Positions 8,339 to 16,793 are shown, numbered from the stretch's first letter. The stretch is 33,460 bases of DNA from an uncultured Alphaproteobacteria bacterium (GCA_944389185.1 CALXLL010000003.1:76754-110213); one strand, 5' to 3'. The notes: generated by a model from the sequence alone, not told the origin. Numbers and translations are program-made.

Positions 8339-9367
8339 ATGTTTTATAAATCACTAACAAGCAAATTATTTTTGTTATTCATTATTTCTGTGCCGAATGT
8401 CGCGCAAGCTTGGCAATTTGATTATGATAGATTTAGTTTTAAGCTAAACGGTTATGGAACAATAGGTGTATTGGAACCGAAAGATATAAAACCAGATTTT
8501 GTTGGTGATTGGCGATTGCGGGGTCAGGTTAATTATGCGGCTGCAAGTAATCACGTGTTGGGGTTGGTATATGCAATAGACGCTGCGTCGGTTGATGAAG
8601 ATAAGTATATTCGTGAAGTCTTCGGTTTTTGGGAATCAAGCAATTTTGGTCGTATAGAGTTTGGATTGACAGATTCTGTTGCAAGAAAGTTGGGCGTAGG
8701 TTTACCAGATGTCGGTGGTTTGCGTGTTAATGACAAGCCTTTGTTTTATAAAAAGATCAGGCCGGACGGACCTGTTATATCTGATACTACGCTTACAACG
8801 GGGCGAAGCGCTTTAAGACTTAATATAGTTTCTTTACCGACTAATTTTATGCAATATGGAATATCTTTTGCGGGGCTGACAGATAATTATGATTATGCGA
8901 TTGATGCGGGGCTTAAAATAAGACAACCGGACGGAAAGGTTAAAACTGCGTTTGCTTTTGGCGCATCTTTTATGGACAAGCCAAATGATTATAGAACGGA
9001 TGCTTATACGCCTGTGGTTAATGCTGATTGGCGTGCGCAGGTTTCAGCTGGTATGAACATTCAGTATAACAGTTGGATATGGGGACTGACTGCAAGATTG
9101 ATTTATGATGAAAATCCAATAGGGCCTGTTTCGGATGGTTTGGCTGTTGGGACTGGTATAAGTTACGATTTATTAAAGTATAGCATATCTTTATCTTATA
9201 TTTTTTCTGATACTGGTATTTGGAATAGGGGCGTTAAAGATTATATAGATAACACTATTATTGGTTCATTCAGATATAAATATAGTGAAAACGTAGACGG
9301 ATGGACTTCAATTGGTTTTACAAGCGATACGCCTTTTGTTTCTGCGGGTATCAGAGTTGTTTTCTAG
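8339..9367 (+). CDS. Porin-like outer-membrane beta-barrel protein
   Basis: The 342-aa protein has a signal peptide (cleavage likely after AQA, residue 24). Many short amphipathic beta-strands ending in aromatic residues follow, and the C-terminus ends in Phe (AGIRVVF), the usual outer-membrane barrel signature. FKLNGYGTIGV after the signal and FESSNFGRIEFGLTDS-like text fit the general gram-negative porin fold. Its likely role is solute diffusion across the outer membrane. It starts seven bases after rpoH with a poor ribosome-binding site, so it is probably cotranscribed with the heat-shock sigma gene. A hairpin terminator follows. Substrate specificity cannot be read from the sequence. Confidence 0.8.
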   Translation: MFYKSLTSKLFLLFIISVPNVAQAWQFDYDRFSFKLNGYGTIGVLEPKDIKPDFVGDWRLRGQVNYAAASNHVLGLVYAIDAASVDEDKYIREVFGFWESSNFGRIEFGLTDSVARKLGVGLPDVGGLRVNDKPLFYKKIRPDGPVISDTTLTTGRSALRLNIVSLPTNFMQYGISFAGLTDNYDYAIDAGLKIRQPDGKVKTAFAFGASFMDKPNDYRTDAYTPVVNADWRAQVSAGMNIQYNSWIWGLTARLIYDENPIGPVSDGLAVGTGISYDLLKYSISLSYIFSDTGIWNRGVKDYIDNTIIGSFRYKYSENVDGWTSIGFTSDTPFVSAGIRVVF

Positions 9368-9373
9368 GAACAT

Positions 9374-9399
9374 GGTCTTATGGAAGACCGTTTTATTTT
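9374..9399 (+). terminator. Terminator after the porin gene
   Basis: GGTCTT (9374-9379) pairs with AAGACC (9384-9389) around an ATGG loop, followed by GTTTTATTTTA. It lies seven bases past the porin stop codon. Confidence 0.65.
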
Positions 9400-9400
9400 A

Positions 9401-9429
9401 TGGAAAAATCTTAACAAGTGATTTATAAT
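9401..9429 (+). promoter_or_regulatory. Sigma-70-type promoter for the structured RNA and glycosyltransferase
   Basis: TGGAAA (9401-9406; four of six matches to TTGACA), a 17-base spacer and a perfect TATAAT (9424-9429). The predicted start at about 9436 coincides with the first base of the structured RNA, which supports both calls. Confidence 0.65.
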
Positions 9430-9435
9430 CAGGGT

Positions 9436-9613
9436 GACATCAAGGTTTTGATGTTGGGGTGTGGAAGCCTCGCTAAGAGCGTTTAAGAAATTAAACGAAA
9501 AACTCCTGTCAACAGGCAGGAGGGGCGTGAATATTCATAATAAACGCCACAATACTCTTAGATTGTTTCCAACCTCCTGCCGCCTTGTGATAATCATGGC
9601 GGTTCAATTTTTT
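9436..9613 (+). ncRNA. Unassigned structured RNA or leader with competing pairings
   Basis: This non-coding stretch holds many perfect helices: 9437-9443 with 9448-9454; 9481-9486 with 9491-9496 around a GAAA tetraloop; 9503-9508 with 9517-9522; 9524-9528 with 9544-9548. Long-range helices 9473-9479 with 9555-9561 and 9462-9466 with 9567-9571 close a multibranch fold. A competing 9-bp helix joins 9515-9523 to 9573-9581. The latter overlaps a terminator-like hairpin (9580-9584 with 9598-9602, then six T at 9608-9613). CTCCT copies at 9503-9507 and 9574-9578 could also mask the AGGAG ribosome-binding site at 9624-9628. It may be a riboswitch-like leader of the glycosyltransferase or a free small RNA. 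It matches no family I recognise (not tmRNA, RNase P, SRP RNA or a common riboswitch). Confidence 0.6.
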
Positions 9614-9637
9614 AATTGAATTAAGGAGCGAAGAAAT

Positions 9638-10534
9638 ATGAAAATATCAACAATCATACCTGTTTATAACTGTGAAACTTATATAGAGCAGACTCTTGAG
9701 ATTTTAAGACTACAAAGTTTTCCTAAAAAAGATTTAGAAGTAATAGTTTTTCTTGACGGTTGCACCGATAAAACGCCAGAAATTGTAAAGAAGTATCAAA
9801 AAAATCATTCAGATTTACACTTAAAAATCATTAATAGCAGTCAGAATGTAGGTTCATCAAAGGCTAGAAATAAAGCTGCGTCAGTTGCTGTTGGTAAATA
9901 TATCCATTTTATGGATTGTGATGACTTAATAAACGAAGATTTTTATACAGAACTTTATAAATCTGCTGAAAATACGAATTGTGACGTTGCAGTCGCAAGT
10001 TTTTATAATGAAAAATATCCGAAATCAAGTATATTATTTGACAATGATATAATCATAAAGTCTTTGCAAGATAAAATAGATTATACTCAAGTTGATAAAC
10101 ATGGGTATGCTTGGCGATATTTAATTAAAAGAAGTTTTTGGGAAGAAAATGATTTCGCTTTTCCGGAAGATGTGAAATACGTAGAAGATTTGGTTTTGAT
10201 GAATAAGTTAATTTATAAGTGCAATTATATAAGTCTTGTTCCTGGGGCGATTTATTATTATAAATACAGGGCTAATTCGATGCTGAATAAAAATACAGAC
10301 TCTGAACGACGTGGCGCAGATTATAAAAAAGCATTATCTGAATTAAACAATTTTTTTACTAAATCGCATATAAATTATTCTGTAAACAGGTTGCCAGTGT
10401 CTTATATAAGACTATTTAATATATTACCGCTTTTAAGTATCATTGATTTCGGTAACGATAAAAAAGTCTTTTTATTTAATTTTATACCTTTGTTTAAAAT
10501 ACGAAATAAAATAAAAATACAAAAATATAAATAA
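9638..10534 (+). CDS. Family 2 glycosyltransferase
   Basis: This 298-aa protein has a GT-A catalytic domain: ISTIIPVYNCETYIEQTL at the N-terminus, FLDGCTD (39-45), SSKARNKA, and the metal-binding DxD region FMDCDD (residues 91-96). It would transfer a sugar from a nucleotide donor onto a surface polysaccharide, lipopolysaccharide or protein acceptor; neither donor nor acceptor can be told. The AAGGAG ribosome-binding site is at 9623-9628. The gene stands alone with its own promoter, structured leader and terminator, and its third codon positions are notably AT-rich, which hints at transfer or a surface-diversity role. No other sugar genes are in the window. Confidence 0.9.
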   Translation: MKISTIIPVYNCETYIEQTLEILRLQSFPKKDLEVIVFLDGCTDKTPEIVKKYQKNHSDLHLKIINSSQNVGSSKARNKAASVAVGKYIHFMDCDDLINEDFYTELYKSAENTNCDVAVASFYNEKYPKSSILFDNDIIIKSLQDKIDYTQVDKHGYAWRYLIKRSFWEENDFAFPEDVKYVEDLVLMNKLIYKCNYISLVPGAIYYYKYRANSMLNKNTDSERRGADYKKALSELNNFFTKSHINYSVNRLPVSYIRLFNILPLLSIIDFGNDKKVFLFNFIPLFKIRNKIKIQKYK

Positions 10535-10560
10535 AAAAGCCGGCATTTGCCGGCTTTTTT
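10533..10560. terminator. Bidirectional terminator after the glycosyltransferase
   Basis: GCCGGC (10539-10544) pairs with GCCGGC (10549-10554) around ATTT, flanked by six A and six T. The convergent TPR gene ends just beyond, so the hairpin can serve both strands. Confidence 0.88.
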
Positions 10561-10570
10561 ATGACTTTTC

Positions 10571-11566
10571 TTACATTTGTAAGTCAGATATCAACCCTTG
10601 TATTCTTGACATGCTGTCAATATCATTTAAAGCTGCAGCAATCGTATAAGCAGATTGCAAATCGCTTTGTGCAGATTCTATATTACCAAGGTTTAAATTC
10701 AGTGCAGCGGATTTTTCAAAGTAAGACATTGCGTTACTTGATAAGTATTCGCGTTCTTCGGTTGTTGTCGCACCTTGTATCTGTTCTGATATTATGCGAA
10801 CAGCAGTAGCATAATCGTTAATTGCTTCGTTATAATTACCAACAGCGGTATAAGCTTCTGCTCTTTCAGCATAAACAGAAGGGTTGATAGAACCTTCTTG
10901 TCTGGATAATGAATTGGTGTAATCGGCAATGGCACCTTCCCAGTTCTTTAACCACAAGTTCAATTGACCGCGTTTTGCATATAAATCACGCAAGTTCAAA
11001 ATAAGATTTGGGTTTGTTGTATATGAAGCCAAAGCATTGTTTATATCATTTAAAGCAGCGGTATAATCTTCCAATCGCATATTTAATAAAGCACGGTCAT
11101 AATAAGCGATGGAATTATTAGGTTCTTGTGCAATTGCTGCGTCAAAGTCAGCCAATGCTTTTCTGTAATCGGAAGATTGTAAGTAAGCTTCACCGCGTAA
11201 AATGTAAGTATCAATACTTGCGTTACCTGAATCAATTGCAGTAGTTAAATCTGCAATAGCATCAGATATATTGCCTTCAAGAAGTTTTGCTTTTCCAGAT
11301 TCGTAATAATCATTTGCTTGTAATAAAGCCTCTTCTGTAATTTCTACATTGTTGGTATTTTGTGTTTGTTCAAAAGCGCCATGGCTACGTCCCAATATAT
11401 AAAACGTTGCTGCGATAAAGAATAGAATTATAAACCAATAAACATAAATGGATAAAGACCAAGAATTATTCGGTTGCTTTTTAGATACTTTTATATCTGT
11501 TTTAACCTGCGTCATACGAGGTGATTTTTTCGCACCAGCATTTTTTTTAGAAATATTTTTTTTCAT
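10571..11566 (-). CDS. Membrane-anchored TPR-repeat protein
   Basis: The 331-aa protein has a lysine-rich cytoplasmic N-terminus, one transmembrane helix (about 38-59) and an extracytoplasmic array of roughly six tetratricopeptide repeats. Clear examples are YDRALLNMRLEDYTAALNDI and YAERAEAYTAVGNYNEAI. TPR arrays are protein-interaction scaffolds, and no partner can be named. The gene has a good GGGAG site and begins 28 bases after the rluB-type gene, making it the likely third gene of an rsmE-rluB-TPR operon. This gene is separate from the YfgM-like gene and is not a copy of it. Confidence 0.8.
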   Translation of the reverse strand: MKKNISKKNAGAKKSPRMTQVKTDIKVSKKQPNNSWSLSIYVYWFIILFFIAATFYILGRSHGAFEQTQNTNNVEITEEALLQANDYYESGKAKLLEGNISDAIADLTTAIDSGNASIDTYILRGEAYLQSSDYRKALADFDAAIAQEPNNSIAYYDRALLNMRLEDYTAALNDINNALASYTTNPNLILNLRDLYAKRGQLNLWLKNWEGAIADYTNSLSRQEGSINPSVYAERAEAYTAVGNYNEAINDYATAVRIISEQIQGATTTEEREYLSSNAMSYFEKSAALNLNLGNIESAQSDLQSAYTIAAALNDIDSMSRIQGLISDLQM

Positions 11567-11594
11567 GATGAAGCTCCCTTCCTTTAGAAGAATA

Positions 11595-12293
11595 TTAGAG
11601 AGTTTTTAGCAATTCGTCAATTGTTTTTTGCGGTAATTTTTCTATTCTGCTTACTGGTAATTTTCCCAACTTAACAGGGCCAAAAGAAACTCTGTGTAAT
11701 TTTATTACTGGGTAACCACAGGCTTTCAGAACTATTCTGACCTCATTTTTTTTACCTTCTGTGACTTCCACGCGCAAGGTATTATATGAGATTATATTAA
11801 TCTTCATAGGTTTGTAAGTTATACCGTCAACAGTTATACCGTTTAAAGCAGGGCTGATATCAGCTGACGGCATTTTTTTAACGGTTGCGATGTATACTCG
11901 TGGAATATTTGATTCTGGTAAAGTCAATTTTCTTGCCGCTTCACCATTGTTCGTAAGAAGTAAAAGACCAGTAGTTTTATAGTCTAATCTTCCGATATAT
12001 TTTAAGTTTCTATATTCTTTCGGTATACAGTCATAAATAGTTTTTCTTTTTTGTGGGTCACTGGTTGTCGTTACCGTATTAATAGGTTTATGAAAAGCAA
12101 ATATTTCCAGTTCTGGTTTTTTATTTATAACTTTACCGCTTATTTTTATTTCGTCTGAATCGTCTATAAAATGGACGGGGGTTATAACGGTTTCGCCGTT
12201 TACAGTGACCTGGCCGTTTTTTATTAAGCGCTCTGCTTCGCGTCTTGAAGCGAAACCGCTGTCGGCAATAACTTTTGCTATTCTAGTTTTCAT
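11595..12293 (-). CDS. RsuA/RluB-family pseudouridine synthase
   Basis: The 232-aa protein has an N-terminal S4 RNA-binding domain (RIAKVIADSGFASRREAERL, residues 4-23) and the catalytic motif GRLDYKTTG (101-109). Asp104 is the expected nucleophile. The family converts specific rRNA uridines to pseudouridine: RluB acts on 23S rRNA and RsuA on 16S rRNA. The absence of extra domains fits either RluB or RsuA, so no symbol is given. Its ATG overlaps the end of rsmE by 11 bases, so the two rRNA-modification genes are translationally coupled. Confidence 0.88.
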   Translation of the reverse strand: MKTRIAKVIADSGFASRREAERLIKNGQVTVNGETVITPVHFIDDSDEIKISGKVINKKPELEIFAFHKPINTVTTTSDPQKRKTIYDCIPKEYRNLKYIGRLDYKTTGLLLLTNNGEAARKLTLPESNIPRVYIATVKKMPSADISPALNGITVDGITYKPMKINIISYNTLRVEVTEGKKNEVRIVLKACGYPVIKLHRVSFGPVKLGKLPVSRIEKLPQKTIDELLKTL

Positions 12294-12948
12294 AATTTAT
12301 TAAACGACTTATTGCTATGGCGGCTGCCAATTCAGCGCGCAAAATTGTTTTACCCAAAGATATGCTTGTTGCACCTTTGTTGTCTAATGTTTCAAATTCT
12401 TTATCAGAAAAACCGCCTTCTGGACCTATAAGAACTTTGTTCAGCTTTTTGTCTAGTGTTTTTATATCTTTTCCGTATGCTGCACGTTCATCTGCAAAAG
12501 CTATATCTGCAAAATCAATTTTGCTAAAATTGATGGGAGCTAATAATTCAGGTATGCTGTTTCTATTAGATTGTTCTGATGCTTCGCAGATAATTTTCTT
12601 CATTCTTTCCCAGTTAATATGATTTGCTGTAGTTCTTTCGGTTATGACGGGTTGTAAAGTTTTTACACCCATCTGAGTCGCCATATTTAACAAATCGTCA
12701 AGACGTTTAATAGGCGAAAAGTATAAAGTTATATTATTGCTGGGGTCTTGGTGATTTGTTTCTTTAATTACGATAATTTTTTTGTTATCGTCAGATAAGT
12801 TTGCAGTGAACTCTTTACCTTTGTTAAAAATAAGACAGTCTTTTCTTCGCATTACGTGGGTTAAGTAATGAGAAATATCTTTCGATACTTCTATATTATC
12901 ACCGACATTTAAATCTTTTTCTATAAATATTCTTGGAATATTTTTCAC
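12283..12948 (-). CDS. rsmE: 16S rRNA m3U1498 methyltransferase RsmE
   Basis: RsmE methylates N3 of U1498 in 16S rRNA using S-adenosylmethionine. The 221-aa SPOUT protein shows the family motifs ERTT (104-107), EASEQSNR (122-129), LIGPEGGF (173-180) and LGKTILRAELAA (198-209). The start codon is GTG, preceded at a rather long distance by AGGAAA. It overlaps the downstream pseudouridine synthase by 11 bases. It is divergent from the virD4-type gene, with the two promoters packed into 56 bases. Confidence 0.93.
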   Translation of the reverse strand: MKNIPRIFIEKDLNVGDNIEVSKDISHYLTHVMRRKDCLIFNKGKEFTANLSDDNKKIIVIKETNHQDPSNNITLYFSPIKRLDDLLNMATQMGVKTLQPVITERTTANHINWERMKKIICEASEQSNRNSIPELLAPINFSKIDFADIAFADERAAYGKDIKTLDKKLNKVLIGPEGGFSDKEFETLDNKGATSISLGKTILRAELAAAIAISRLINYEN

Positions 12949-12986
12949 TGTTTTATTATTTCCTGATTTATAAATATAATTTTTTC

Positions 12987-12995
12987 TGATATAAT
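12987..12995 (+). promoter_or_regulatory. Extended -10 promoter of the VirD4-type gene
   Basis: TGA-TATAAT (12987-12995) ends ten bases before ATG 13005. Transcription would start near 13002, leaving about three untranslated bases and no ribosome-binding site. Confidence 0.5.
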
Positions 12996-13004
12996 GATAT
13001 CACA

Positions 13005-15263
13005 ATGGCAGAGAAGTTCAAGATTTTATCAGCAGGCGGTGATTCGAAAGGCTTAAATATATTTAAGTCCAGTGCTTATAAAGAACATCAACGTGGACCT
13101 ATGGCGCAGATTTTTTGGCGCTTGCGCTGGGCAGTTGGTGTGTGGTTGGTATGCGCTTTGGCTTTTGGTGTGGCTTTTTTTATAGAGCACTTATGGCGTT
13201 ATGGTTGGTCACCTGCAACGGCTAAATGGTTATCAATATATCTTCATAACTTTTTATATACCGGTGGTTTGTCAATAGTTGCCGAGATTCCTTATTGGCT
13301 TGGCCGCTGTATAATGAGGCCTGATTTGCCTTGTATCGTTCCTTTGTTACCTATAATTGCTTATAATTTTTTAGTAGATAAAACTTTAATGGGAGAGTTT
13401 AACCCGCACGGTAAAGATAAATATGATTCCGCGTCTTCTAAAAAAGCCTCTGAAGAAGATATAAAGAAAATGCGTCAGAACTTCAAGAATAAAGAAGGTT
13501 TGTTCGGTGGTTTTATTGTTGTTCTTGGATATTTTAAAAGAAAGGGCAAGCAGGTTCCGTTGATGTTTGATGAACCGTTGTCTGCTTTATGTTTAGCGCC
13601 TCCGGGGACTGGTAAAACTGCCGGGGTTGTTATTCCGACAATTTTAGATTGTGATAATGTTTCTATGATTATAAATGACCCGAAACCAGAATTAAAGCAG
13701 GTGACAAGTGGTTATCGCGCAAGTATTGGTTCTGTATTCATTATGAATTGGGCAGGGCAAGACGACCCAGAACATGGTATTTATTACCCTTCTTGGAACC
13801 CTTTGTCGCCCGAGCATGTTCCGTTTAATCAGGAACAAAGAGATTTGTATATAGATTCAATCTGTAAAGTTTTGGTACCTGATAATCCGTCTTCTTCTGC
13901 CGACCCGCACTGGTCATTGTCAGGTCGGGCAGGTTTATCGGGGTTGGTTCATTATATAGTATCAAAAGTAGAAAGGGCCAAAGCAGACGATTATTTTTAT
14001 TCTCGTATTTCTTCTGGTAAGTTTGATGCGGAAGACGCAGCGGTTTTATCGGATTATTATTTATCTATGATGAACGACCCAAATGCTTACGCTGCGCTGG
14101 CTTTATTACAAAAAGGAGAGTTGAATCAGACTAATTATGTTCACGTTGGAACTTGGGCAAATATACCAGACGCTTGGGTTGGAAAAGAAGCTTCACTTCC
14201 TATGATTTTAGATTGGTTAAACGCAAGTCAATTAGACGTAGCTGCAAAGTTAGAGGCTAGACGGAAAGAGGGCGACCAAATGGTAATGATGGCGGACCCT
14301 ATGAAAGAGTTATTCGAAGCCGCGGTTGAAGAGGCAAGACGATATGCTTATTCACATCGTGCAGTTTTAGAATTAACGCAGCTTGCAAACACTCCGGATA
14401 AAGAGCGCGGTTCTATTATATCTACTATGATGGCTGGGCTTGCGATATTCCGTAACGCTGCTGTTCGAAATAGAACAAGTCATTCAGACTTTCATTTTTC
14501 TGATATGCGCGGTTTAAAAGATCCTCGTGACGGTAAGGTAAAGCCTGTTACGGTTTATTTGTCTATAAATATGGTTGATGCCGAGGCTCTAAATCCTATT
14601 ACGGGTATATTTATAGAACTTATGTCCAGTTATTTAATGGCAAATAAACCAGATCAAGACAATAACGGTATAAAGATGGGGCCGTATCCCGTAATATTTA
14701 TGTTGGATGAAATGCCGAAGATGCAAAAGTTGCAAGCAGTTATACAAGGCCCAGATATAGGTCGTGGTTGTAAGGTTTCGTATGTGATTATAGGTCAAGA
14801 TATTCATCAGATTGCAGAAAAATATGGGCGTGACGCTGCCGATACTATTATTTCCACTACGGCGGCAAAAATCGTTATGCGTCAAAATGATTTAGAGACG
14901 GCAAAGCGCTTTTCTGAAATGATGGGCGATAAAATAGAGATAAAAACTGAAAACGATAAAGAAATTAAAAAAAGCTCGCCTTTATATACGCCTATGGATA
15001 TTATGAAATTGCCGGAAGGCAAACATTTAGTTATTTATCAAGGTTTTTATAATCGTCCAATAGAAGCCGAGCAAGCAAGGTATTTCTTAAACAAATCTGA
15101 TGTAGAGAAAAAGCTGTTTGCAAAAACCCAGATGGGCGAAAGCAGTCCTTTACCAGATTTTTTAATACCTTCTCATCATGCAAGAATGGGTTATTCAGGA
15201 AAACCAAAAGTGTATGACCCTAAAACGCACGAAGTAAAAATATTGGAAGTAATAAAGAAATAA
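13005..15263 (+). CDS. VirD4/TraG-family type IV coupling ATPase
   Basis: Coupling proteins are hexameric inner-membrane ATPases that deliver DNA or protein substrates to a type IV secretion channel. The 752-aa protein has N-terminal membrane segments (about 42-62, 78-98, 106-124). It has a Walker A site LAPPGTGKT (197-205) followed by GVVIPTI and NDPKPEL, an interrupting helical region, and a Walker B site FMLDEMPKM (about 566-574). Downstream are GQDIHQIAEKYG and PVIxLDE surroundings typical of VirD4/TraG. It lies alone between rsmE and fabZ, with its own promoter and terminator and no channel, relaxase or VirB genes nearby. Isolated placement recalls the dispersed Rickettsiales rvh system, but membership in that lineage is not shown. 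Confidence 0.92.
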   Translation: MAEKFKILSAGGDSKGLNIFKSSAYKEHQRGPMAQIFWRLRWAVGVWLVCALAFGVAFFIEHLWRYGWSPATAKWLSIYLHNFLYTGGLSIVAEIPYWLGRCIMRPDLPCIVPLLPIIAYNFLVDKTLMGEFNPHGKDKYDSASSKKASEEDIKKMRQNFKNKEGLFGGFIVVLGYFKRKGKQVPLMFDEPLSALCLAPPGTGKTAGVVIPTILDCDNVSMIINDPKPELKQVTSGYRASIGSVFIMNWAGQDDPEHGIYYPSWNPLSPEHVPFNQEQRDLYIDSICKVLVPDNPSSSADPHWSLSGRAGLSGLVHYIVSKVERAKADDYFYSRISSGKFDAEDAAVLSDYYLSMMNDPNAYAALALLQKGELNQTNYVHVGTWANIPDAWVGKEASLPMILDWLNASQLDVAAKLEARRKEGDQMVMMADPMKELFEAAVEEARRYAYSHRAVLELTQLANTPDKERGSIISTMMAGLAIFRNAAVRNRTSHSDFHFSDMRGLKDPRDGKVKPVTVYLSINMVDAEALNPITGIFIELMSSYLMANKPDQDNNGIKMGPYPVIFMLDEMPKMQKLQAVIQGPDIGRGCKVSYVIIGQDIHQIAEKYGRDAADTIISTTAAKIVMRQNDLETAKRFSEMMGDKIEIKTENDKEIKKSSPLYTPMDIMKLPEGKHLVIYQGFYNRPIEAEQARYFLNKSDVEKKLFAKTQMGESSPLPDFLIPSHHARMGYSGKPKVYDPKTHEVKILEVIKK

Positions 15264-15290
15264 AAAAAATCGCCGTAATGGCGATTTTTT
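15264..15290. terminator. Bidirectional terminator between VirD4-type gene and fabZ
   Basis: ATCGCC (15269-15274) pairs with GGCGAT (15280-15285), flanked by A and T runs. The two flanking genes converge here. Confidence 0.87.
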
Positions 15291-15729
15291 ATCTTTCTGG
15301 TCTTGGTTCCATAATTGCGGTAAATGTTGCTTCTGCTACTTTTTTTCCGCTTACCATAGCTATACCATGAAACTTATACAGTCTCATTTTTGACATTATC
15401 AATTCCACGTGTAATTCCAGGACGTCACCTGGCAAAACCATATGTGAAAACTTGATTTTTTCCATGGTTGTAAAATAACCAAGATTTTGACCGTCTTTTG
15501 TTCCTATTTTACTGAAAGCTATGAAACATGCTGTCTGAGCCAATGCTTCTACTTGTAAAACCCCCGGCATTATAGGTTTGCCAGGAAAGTGCCCCGCGCA
15601 CCAAAACTCATCATCACGAACATAATGAATACCAACGCCACTTGTTTCGTTAAATTCGCGTATTTCATCAACTAAACGCATAGCACCGCGATGTGGTATA
15701 ACTTTTTCTATGCCTTCTGCATTAACCAT
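15289..15729 (-). CDS. fabZ: (3R)-hydroxyacyl-ACP dehydratase FabZ
   Basis: FabZ removes water from 3-hydroxyacyl-ACP in fatty-acid elongation, and so competes with LpxA and LpxD for the hydroxyacyl-ACP pool. The 146-aa hot-dog-fold protein has PHRGAMRLVDEI and the active-site segment GHFPGKPIMPGV (His47), with Glu61 in QVEALAQ. AAGGAGA precedes the ATG. The start is 11 bases after lpxD, so the pair is an operon, and lpxA, the usual next gene, is absent here. Confidence 0.95.
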   Translation of the reverse strand: MVNAEGIEKVIPHRGAMRLVDEIREFNETSGVGIHYVRDDEFWCAGHFPGKPIMPGVLQVEALAQTACFIAFSKIGTKDGQNLGYFTTMEKIKFSHMVLPGDVLELHVELIMSKMRLYKFHGIAMVSGKKVAEATFTAIMEPRPER

Positions 15730-15740
15730 TTAATTTCTCC

Positions 15741-16787
15741 TTATCCGTTTTTAACATGTTTTCTTAACCAAGCATAATGACGCATAAACTCGGTCCCAGG
15801 ACCTGCCGGATAACCCATATGTCTTTCACCGTCAGGAACGTTGCGAAATACCCCACTATTTGCACCTATTTCTGCATCGTTACCTATTTTTACCCCGTTT
15901 GCAATTCCAACGTGTCCGCCCAATAAAGCACGATCACCTATTATTGTGCCACCGGCCAAACCAACACCCGAAGCTAAAAAGCATTCTTTGCCTATGATAA
16001 CCCCATGGGCAATTTGACATAGATTATCAATTTTGGTTCCATCGCCTATTATTGTGTCCGCCATTGCCCCCCTATCAACGCAAGTATTCGCACCAATAGA
16101 AACTCTATTACCCAATACGACGCGACCTACGTGTGGTATGAATACATTATGCCCGTTTTGACGGGTATAACCAAAACCATCCTTACCGATTACTGCATTT
16201 GCATTTATTACGCATTCTTCACCTATTGTTGCATTTTCTATATGTGCACCAGTTTGAACAATGGTTCCACGACCAATAGTTACATTACGACCTATAAATG
16301 CCCCTGGGTATATTTTTACGTCAGGTTCAATTACAGCGCCTTTTTCAATAGTCGCATACTGACCGACGTAAACAGTTTTTTTGTTTCTAAAGAATACACC
16401 ACGTTCTATTGCTGCATAATAACTTATTCCGAAACGTGGTTTTTCTTTATAAATCTCGCCTAATATTTTAACGATGTTTCCACGTGGCGTATCTGTTATT
16501 AAAAGCGTAGCACTTTTTGGAGCATGTTTTACTTGTTCTGGTTGAACAAGTATAACCGTTGCTTTTGTGTTTTCCAGAACTTCTATTGGTAATATTTTAA
16601 AAGCAGAGCTATTTTGTTCTGTTGAATAAAAAGCCAGTTGTCCTGGTTTTGCATCTGCAATTGGTGCAACTCCACGAATAACGGTATCTGGGTTACCTTT
16701 TAATTCAAGACCGAATTTTTCGGCCAGTTTACCGGCTGTTGTTTTAGTTGCTGCCGGGGCAAACAAAGATTTTATTATATTAAACAT
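15741..16787 (-). CDS. lpxD: UDP-3-O-(3-hydroxyacyl)glucosamine N-acyltransferase LpxD
   Basis: LpxD adds the N-linked hydroxyacyl chain in lipid A synthesis. The protein has an N-terminal uridine-binding domain (AFYSTEQN region) and a long left-handed beta-helix of hexapeptide repeats, with the catalytic His in NLCQIAHGV. ATG 16787 (348 aa) is preferred over an in-frame start nine codons upstream. A perfect TATAAT (16799-16794) ends just six bases before 16787, inside that longer reading, so the mRNA would begin at the ATG itself. It shows that this organism makes lipid A. The skp gene upstream is cut off by terminators. Confidence 0.95.
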   Translation of the reverse strand: MFNIIKSLFAPAATKTTAGKLAEKFGLELKGNPDTVIRGVAPIADAKPGQLAFYSTEQNSSAFKILPIEVLENTKATVILVQPEQVKHAPKSATLLITDTPRGNIVKILGEIYKEKPRFGISYYAAIERGVFFRNKKTVYVGQYATIEKGAVIEPDVKIYPGAFIGRNVTIGRGTIVQTGAHIENATIGEECVINANAVIGKDGFGYTRQNGHNVFIPHVGRVVLGNRVSIGANTCVDRGAMADTIIGDGTKIDNLCQIAHGVIIGKECFLASGVGLAGGTIIGDRALLGGHVGIANGVKIGNDAEIGANSGVFRNVPDGERHMGYPAGPGTEFMRHYAWLRKHVKNG

Positions 16788-16793
16788 GTTGCG

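Noticed and set aside
9436-9613. Structured RNA as tmRNA, RNase P, SRP RNA or a common riboswitch
   Set aside because: The hallmark sequences of those RNAs are absent; 6S RNA cannot be excluded without a covariance search, but the multibranch fold does not look like it.
16131-16463. 110-residue plus-strand open frame inside lpxD
   Set aside because: It is an antisense shadow of the hexapeptide-repeat region, Cys/Tyr/Phe-rich with no coherent signal or motif.
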